Positions 48,401-57,400 of a DNA stretch of 64,000 bases are shown here, piece by piece. Both the position numbers and the translations under genes were made by a program. The stretch comes from Lottia gigantea (taxonomy: Eukaryota > Mollusca > Gastropoda > Lottiidae): contig NW_008710950.1 of assembly GCF_000327385.1 (NCBI RefSeq), positions 227,942-291,941 of the forward strand, read 5' to 3'. How positions within the stretch are numbered: position 1 is the first letter of the stretch; every line of letters starts with the position of its first letter. The notes beneath the pieces are model-generated. The model worked only from the letters and a program-made list of their open reading frames with translations, was not told where the DNA came from and did no database searches.

Positions 48401-51400
48401 GGGATAGTTATGATTGAAGGGATCGTTGTTTATTGAGAGATAGATTTTAAGGTATAGTTATGATTGAAGGGATCGTTATATATTGAGAGATAGGTTTTAA
48501 GGGCTAGTTATGATTGAAGGGATCGTTATGTATTGAGGGATACGTTTTTAAGGGGTAGTTATGATTGAAGGGATCGTTAGTTATTGAGAGATGGGTTTTA
48601 AGGGATAGTTATGATTGAAGGGATCGTTATTTATTGAGGGATACGTTTTTAAGGGGTAGTTATGATTGAAGGGATCGTTATATATTGAGAGATCGGTTTT
48701 AAGGGATAGTTATGATTTAAGGGATCGTTATGTATTGAAGGATACGTTTTTAAGGGGTAGTTATGATTGAAGGGATCGTTAGTTATTGAGAGATAGATTT
48801 TAAGGGATAGTTATGATTTAAGGGATCGTTATGTATTGAGGGATAGGTTTTAAGGGATAGTTATGATTTGGTTATGACTTGGGTGTGACTTGTATCTCAG
48901 AATAAAGAGCTTGGGTATGACTTGTACCTCAGAATAAAGAACCTGGATATGACTTGTACCTCAAAATAAAGAACCTGTGTAAGACTTGTATCTCAGAATA
49001 AAGAGCTTGGGTAAGACTTGTACCTCAAAATAAAGAACTTGGGTATGACTTGTACCTCAGAATAACGAACCTGGGTAAGACTTGTACCTCAGAATAACGA
49101 ACCTGGGTATGACTTGTACCTCAGAATAAAGAACCTGGGTATGACTTGTACTTCAAAAAAAAGAACCTGGGTATGATTTGTACCTCAGGATAAAGAACCT
49201 GGATAAGATTTGTATCTCAGAATAAAGAACCTGGTTATGACTTGTACTTCAAAATAAAGAACCTGGTTAAGACTTGTATCTCAGAATAAAGAGTTTGGGT
49301 AAGACTTGTACCTCCAAATAAAGAACCCAGGTAAGATTTGTATCTCAGAATGATGAACCTGGGTAAGACTTGTACCTCAGAATAAAGAACCTGGATAAGA
49401 CTTGTACCTCAGAATGAAGAACCTGGGTAAGATTTGTACTTCAGAATAAAGAGCCTGGATAAGATTTGTACTTCAGAATATAGAGCCTGTATAAGATTTG
49501 TACTTCAGAATAAAGAACCTGGATAAGATTTGTACTTCAGAATAAAGAACCTGGATGAGATTTATACCTCAGAATAAAAAACCTGGATAAGATTTGTACT
49601 TCAGAATAAAGAACCTGGATAAGATTTGTACTTCAGAATAAAGAACCTGGATAAGATTTGTACTTCAGAATAAAGAGTCTGGGTAAGATTTGTACTTCAG
49701 AATAAGGAGCCTGGATAAGACTTGTACTTCAGAATAAAGAACCTGGATAAGATTTGTACTTCAGAATAAAGAGCCTGGGTAAGATTTGTACTTCAGAATA
49801 AGGAGCCTGGATAAGACTTGTACTTCAGAATAAAGAGCCTGGATAAGATTTGTACTTCAGAATAAAGAACCTGGATGAGATTTATACCTCAGAATAAAGA
49901 ACCTGGATAAGATTTGTACTTCAGAATAAAGAACCTGGATAAGATTTGTACTTCAGAATAAAGAGCCTGTATAAGATTTGTACTTCAGAATAAAGAACCT
50001 GGATCAGATTTGCACTTCAGAATAAAGAGCCTGGATCAGATTTATACCTCAGGATAAAGAACCTGGATAAGATTTGTACTTCAGAATAAAGAACCTGTAT
50101 AAGATTTGTACTTCAGAATGAAGAACCTGGGTAAGATTTGTACCCGAAAATAAAGAACCTTATAATAAAGAATATTATAATTAATACTATCTCCAGATGA
50201 TTGATAGGTGAAGATTTCTGTTTATTATTATGAACTAAACGTTGGTGCCCCAATATAGAAAGAGGTTACTTATTACTAATGAATCAACCTGTTATAGGTT
50301 TTAAGGCCTAAGCTTTCGATATATTTCGCATGTGAGGATTAATCATTGATTTCGGGGTTCTTTTTAGTTCTAATAGATTGTTACTATCTGTATGTTGTAA
50401 TGTAATTAATATATAATACGCAGTAGATCAAGGTCTAACATACAATGTATTTAAAGCTGAATCAAACATGGTGGATTTTCAAAAAGTAATTTTATGTTAT
50501 ATTAGCCTGAAGTCATATTTCCATGGTCATATCATGCCATTATCTAATTACAACAACACAAACCATCTTATACCTGGTAGCAGTAAAACATACCTCCAGT
50601 CGATATGTAGTTGTGTCTTACTTTTTTACAGGCTATCAGCCTTAAATGATTGATTGACTAAAAGCCAATACACAAATATGTTAAAATGACAAATTGTAAT
50701 ACCATTCTATCCGTTGCCAAATTGTTAACGTTCACTCACTGATGCTGTTACAATTTCCTGCTACTGAAAGGTAAAACAAAATATGTTATATGTAACATAA
50801 GAATAGACTGGAATAATATTTAACAGAAGTGTAGACTAATATTTCAGACTACTGAGATATCAGATCTGGGTTCCAACAAGCTACGGTTTTAACTCTGACA
50901 TTTGTCAGATTCCGGAAATATCATGTCTATATATCATTCTTAATATATCCTGTATTAAAATTAATATTATCTCTAGACGATTGGTAGATACAGATTTAAA
51001 TAGAGAATATTATAATAAACTGAAAGTTGGCGCTCTTATATGGATATTTTATAAGACGCCAAAAATTCGGCTTATTTTGAAGGCATTCTACTAAATTTTA
51101 TGAATGGTTAAATAATGATTGTGAGCTATTTCCCTTGACCGATTTCGACACAAATTCAGAATATGAAGCAACATTTTCTCCATATTTGATAGATGAAACG
51201 TGTTCCATGACAGACAGTGAGCGGAAAGGAGACTTCGTTAGACAAGCCCTAATCAGGTGTATATTGATCATTGCATGACAGAAAATGAGTATTCAAGCAT
51301 GTCTACTGTATTTTAAAATATAATCCGACATAAACAATAAAAATTCAGTTTTGAAAGCACCATGGAATGATACAGTGACATGAAATGAATGGAAATTTAC

Positions 51401-54400
51401 GTCCTACTCTTCAAACGTACACGTACACATGTCAGCCACTCCGGGAAACGAGTTCAAAATGAAGGTATAATCTCGATCTATATGCTCTAACTCACTGAGC
51501 CATCGCGGCTGTCTAACATGATACAGTAAAGGACAAAATATTCTACCAGATAATGTACAGATGTATTATTTATCATATATACTAATAAACGTTATAAGTA
51601 ACAGAAATTCAAAAAAATAGGAAAATAATAAGAAATCAACATGAAACCGTATGAAAATATCACTGCGAAATTGTATTTGCAATTAGGTTTGGGGTTAGAA
51701 TTAAGCCAAGCTGACTCTTAGTGAGTTTGGCCTATTGGTAAAGGTTTAATCGACTACACTTCCCAGTAAAAAGCGTGCGGATATCGGGGTTTCACTGTAA
51801 TTGTTTGGGTCTTATATTTCTTTAGGAATATATACCGTTGCTGCTTTACATATATTTCAATATTCTAAATACAGCAAATTAAATAGATCCCTTAATAGTA
51901 GCAATTAAAATGATTATGGTATAAAATGGACACTTTGGTTTCTGATCATGTTTCTCCTGATAAAATATTGTTATTATAATCTAACCAATTTTATCCTGAC
52001 TCTAATCCTTCTCTATAGAAAAATTATGCCGATATCAAAGTGTTGAAAAGTCTGAAATAATTGAAAATGGTCCAGTAAGTAAATGATTCATCTGTGTCAT
52101 AAATATTAATTGAAAGTTCAATAGCTGTATAGACTAATCCTTCTAATGGTCACACAGGTGCCTGATCTGGTTGTCACGTGAAACGTGTCGTCTGTGTATA
52201 CGATTGATAAAATTGTCTGTATTGTACTAGCAAGTAAACTGCTGTATTCGTCGATATTGTTAATAAAAAAGATGCTCACAACAACATGCTTCCAAAAGAC
52301 TAACAGTTGTACAAGCAATATTTCATTATGGTATAAAATGGACACTTTGGTTTCTGATCATGTTTCTCCTGATAAAATATTGTTATTATAATCTAACCAA
52401 TTTTATCCCGACTCTAATCCTTCCCTATAGAAAAATTATGCCGATATCAAAGTGTTGAAAAGTCTGAAATAATTGAAAATGGTCCAGTAAGTAAATGATT
52501 CATCTGTGTCATAAATATTAATTGAAAGTTCAATAGCTGTATAGACTAATCCTTCTAATGGTCACACAGGTGCCTGATCTGGTTGTCGTGAAACGTGTCG
52601 TCTGTGTATGCGATTGATAAAATTGTCTGTATTGTACTAGCAAGTAAACTGCTGTATTCGTCGATATTGTTAATAAAAAAGATGCTCACAACAACATGCT
52701 TCCAAAAGACTAACAGTTGTACAAGCAATATTTCATTATGGTATAAAATGGACACTTTGGTTTCTGATCATGTTTCTCCTGATAAAATATTGTTATTATA
52801 ATCTAACCAATTTTATCCCGACTCTAATCCTTCCCTATAGAAAAATTATGCCGATATCAAAGTGTTGAAAAGTCTGAAATAATTGAAAATGGTCCAGTAA
52901 GTAAATGATTCATCTGTGTCATAAATATTGTTAAATTTTGGTTGTTCCATATAGGAAATATTTTGGCAGTGACGTTGATATTATTTTAATGCTATGAAAA
53001 CTGTAAATTTTTATACGTAGTTTCTTTATTGGATCTGTCAAGGGTGTGTTGGTTTTAAATTTAAATTCTTATTCCTTCACCCGATACAATGAAGAGCTTT
53101 CAGGTCTACCACTTTAGAACTGTGCTGCAACGCCATATTGTGGATGATGAGAAATTTGGTCAGGATAGAAGTGCGAATACGATACTATCGTCATTTGCAT
53201 GAACCTGTTTTTCTGCGTTATAACCAAAAAGAGGTTCAACGACCAACAACAGAAGAGTGCTACCTAACAAAGAGTTTAAACCAAAATATAATCGTAAAAG
53301 TAACCATTGTGCAAGTTGAAATAATGTGATATAAAAAGTTAAAAGAATGTAGAGAATTTTTAGAACTCCAAATCCTTATCTTACATCAAATGTTTACTCG
53401 TGTTAAAAGCCTTGTTTAATTGAAATAAGTGAAAATCTAAACAATTTATAGGAAAAATCTCGCCTAGTAACATTCTGCACAACTAATAGTTTAGTTTCAA
53501 ATCATCTGCAGAGGATTCTTTAGTGTTGTGTTATCTCTTGAGCTAAAATTCTTGCACTCAAACTTTCTATTTTGTTTCCCCAAGGCAATCGATGTCATTG
53601 AACCCGCGTTAATGAAATTTCCTTAAATACGGATACAAATTGTTAGATCGTATTTTCCAAAGAAATGAGATGTCGTTAAACATTTGGTAAAGTACTTAAC
53701 ATGACAATATGTGTAATAATTGAAGAGAATGACAAATACAATCTAACTGATAGATCAAGATTTGGAGAACACTTTGTTCTAAGCTTGATTTGAATGCAAT
53801 GAAAGATATTTTGGTAGCAGATGTTATCAACATGATGTGTATAATATTGAAAATATTAATCCGTCATAATACATTTGATAGTGAAGGCGAAGATATCTTA
53901 CAATTGTTTCGAAACATTTTATGAAACTTTATTATTCTTTCAGATCTTGTGATACCTTGAGACGTAATCATAATTTATCTGCAATAAGATCCAAACCTTT
54001 TCTCTTTTTCATCATTCAATCAAATTTTAACATATTCTCTCGTGCATTCTGGGAACCCTCTCTAAGTCAATTAAATGCCTGTATAGATTTTCAATCTGTA
54101 GTTAATTCTATTTCACTCCTTTATATTTTGCTGGTTGCTTAGTTTGATTATAATTGTATACTTTGGTACAGTTTTTCTAGGGTTGGTGGCCCATGAACTT
54201 GGTTCAACCAGTCATTTGGTAGTTTAGCCACTGACTGAATACTAAGTATTCGGAACATTGGTAAAAGCAGATATCACATGAAAACAGAAAAAAGGTGTCC
54301 TCTTTAAAGTGATACCACGTCTTAGAATGAACATAAAATTTAAGTTCTCAAGAATGGTCAATGTGGGTATATTATATTCATCAGTGAACTTACCTGATGT

Positions 54401-57400
54401 CACATATATAGTTACAACAGAATCTCCTGGAAAATTGGAAAATTCATAAAACCAAGTAATTATTGAAAAACGCTTAATAGGTAATTGCATATTTATGGAT
54501 AATTACTATGTTTTTTGGATTTATCGGATTATATAAGGATCCTGTTATGTTATTTATGACACTAGGTATATCTACTGATGATTATGTGCTCTTATTGACC
54601 AAGTTTGAAATTCTTAATTTTTATGTTCATTCTAAATCTAAGACGTTGTATATTTCTTTAAGATTATCAAATTTTACTCATTTTTCTGATTTATTTGACA
54701 ATGATATTTTCATTGATGTTTTGTGTTGGGTGGAATAAAACGCATTTTATTCAACTTTGATACCCATACTTCCTTGTCTATTTATATTTAATCTAACAAC
54801 TAGAAAATTTAATCTGTTCACTGATAAGCCAAATGAAATGTCGAAACAGTGATTATAGCTCTTTTAAAATCACCTGCTACTTTTGTTTTCAGGCTATTTT
54901 TTCATTGATTTTATCATGTGATGTATAGAGGTGATTTATTGTATAACATAATAATCATCTTATTTATACAAAAATAAAACACAACTTAGGTTGGGCGTTT
55001 ATTTGTCTGAATAAATGTAAGTTAAGAATATTAAATGTAATGCCGAATTATTTGAAAAATCAATAAGTAATACATGTATAAATATCTTGTCTGTAGAGAT
55101 AATGGACATTTAATGCCAATTTAATTAAAACGGTATACATTGTCGTTCTACAAAAACATCTTTAGAGCATTTGTAGTAAATTGCATGTTATAAAATATCT
55201 TGAAATGAGTGAATAGTTTTTTTGATACATGTAATTGACATTCTATATTCATTTTTGAGAATGGTTCTTTTGATGTACAAATGGCATATTTTTTTTGTTC
55301 ATTCCTTTTCAATTCGTTGGTTCATTGACCTTGTGATCATTAAATACAATATAATTCTTAAACCTCTGGTTTTACTCTGAAAGATTTTATGTTAAGATTT
55401 AGAAAAACAAGAAATGTGATAATATTTATCTTTTATTTCTTAATTTATTACCTTTATTTTTAAATTAACAATATCTGTTAGACATGTTAACCTACTAACA
55501 TTCCCAATGTTGATTTTGTAATATTTTATATTTATCATGTAGCCAAATCACAGAAAACATAAATTTCACCTTAAATATGTTTTATTTACACGAAAAGATA
55601 AAGAATCAAGTGCATGTTATAAAGCTATCTATCATAGACGCCTATACAGTAGCGTTCGTATTGCTATATAACGTTCTGTTTTATCTAACCACAAGTTAAA
55701 AATGCCATCTTTTTATATTTATTTCCTGGGACAATTTTCCTGTGCTTGCATTGAACCATATAAATCTAACTTAAACCCTTACTTCTATGAATATAGCTTT
55801 ATATACATCTAGTAGACTCTAATTCGCTCTAAATAAATCTACTCTCTTACTATTGCGCATGAAGTACTAAATGTAAATAAATGTACCGTAGATTTTACTT
55901 GCCCTGGCCCTTTATAAATGTTATGCAGATTCTCTACTATAGCAGGTGCATATGTTTCTGTATATATTTATTTCTCTTACTATAGCTGTATAAATCTACT
56001 GTAGATCTTGCCTTTTATGTCCCTTACTTGTAGAGTTTACGTCTCTTACTATTGCAATGTATATAAATCTACAGTTTCCGTCTCTTACTATAACTCTATA
56101 AAAATCTGCTGTAGATTGAAGATTTATTTATTTCGCTTACTGTAACACTATATAAATCTAGTGTGAATCGTAAACTCTCTTAATATAGCACTACATAAAA
56201 TAACTGTAGATCTTTACTTCTCTTACTTTAGCAAATTTGTCTACTGTAAATAGTTACTTATCTTACTATTACTGATTGGTTTAGCTAAAAAAAGGAATTC
56301 CCGTTTCTGAAACTAAGGTACAATCGGTGAAAAATATGGCGAAACTGTCCCTTTAAATAAATGTACTTTACTCGTTCTCTGGCCCTATGGAAAATCTACA
56401 GTAGATTTTTACTTCTCTTAATACATCACTATATAATTCTATTGCAGATGATCCTTCCTCTTACTGTAGAACAGTGTTTCTCATCCCATGTCCATATGCA
56501 CCAGGGGTGAATTTGGAGGTTTTTGGGTGACATTTGGAAAGAATGGGAATTTGGTGGTGAATTATACTTAAAGGGTGGGGGAATTTGTGAATAGGGGGAA
56601 AACAGTTTTAAAATTAACTCGATGCTCATCAGATTGACTTAACTTCACTTCTTGGGACTTATCTCGTGTAGTGAGTATTTACTGCTGTAGAGGATAATAT
56701 ATGTCAACAAAAAACGAGGCCCTCTGGATATTACTGAACGCAGCTGTCTACGTCTGAAATTAATAAAGCTAGTTTAAGATGATTTTAAGACCCTTTTCCT
56801 AGATCACCAAGCACAAAGTTCTAACAGAACAAGGGTCTTTAAATATAACGAAGAAACAATACTCAACTAGCATGTTTTATTTGGTATATTTTGATTAATT
56901 TGAGGTTTTATTGTATACAAGTAGTGAGTGAAGGAGAAATTTTTCTTAAGTTGGGAAGTTAATCAAAAAGTTTGAGAAGCACTTCTGTTCAACAACATAA
57001 ATCGTCTATACATCTGATGTACAGATGTACTGCTGGACATCAGATAGGGATTAGAAAAGTTCCCAAGTTAATGACAAATATCTTATAACACCTGTTACAT
57101 GTGCCTTATTTCTTTTTTTGTTGGTTAATATTTTTTCATAATTATGTCTTTAAAAGGAATACTGACTCTTATTGAAAGAATTGTTATTTTCTTCAAATTG
57201 CCTCCTTTAAGAGTGCTTACATGTTTACTAACCTATTCCTAAAATGATATTAATTTATGCATCAATCCATCCCATTCCACGAGACCAAGCCTCAGCTATT
57301 CCCTCATTATGTGAATCCGTGGACAAGCAGCAAAACACTCCACAAACCACAGTTGAAGAGCTCATACAGCCTCAATAATCTCCATGAGGAAGCAGATCAC

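Noticed and set aside
48876-50158. CRISPR-like look of a regular 32-bp repeat
   Set aside because: There are no spacers, the units are directly contiguous, and the host is a eukaryote. It is a minisatellite.
51486-51511. tRNA-like A box (TGGCTCAGTGAGTTAGAGC, minus strand)
   Set aside because: No cloverleaf or proper B box at tRNA spacing. The shared tail shows it is a SINE head, not a tRNA gene.
52118-52801. Near-identical sense and antisense frames of 66-75 codons in each 411-bp unit
   Set aside because: They are copied by the tandem duplication, overlap introns, and have no domain.
53104-53331. Open frame after a good acceptor (GAGCTTTCAG), possibly another exon of the Cys-rich gene
   Set aside because: The open frame needs a two-base carry that no upstream exon supplies. 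The phase-0 reading stops after about 32 codons. Left out of the gene model.
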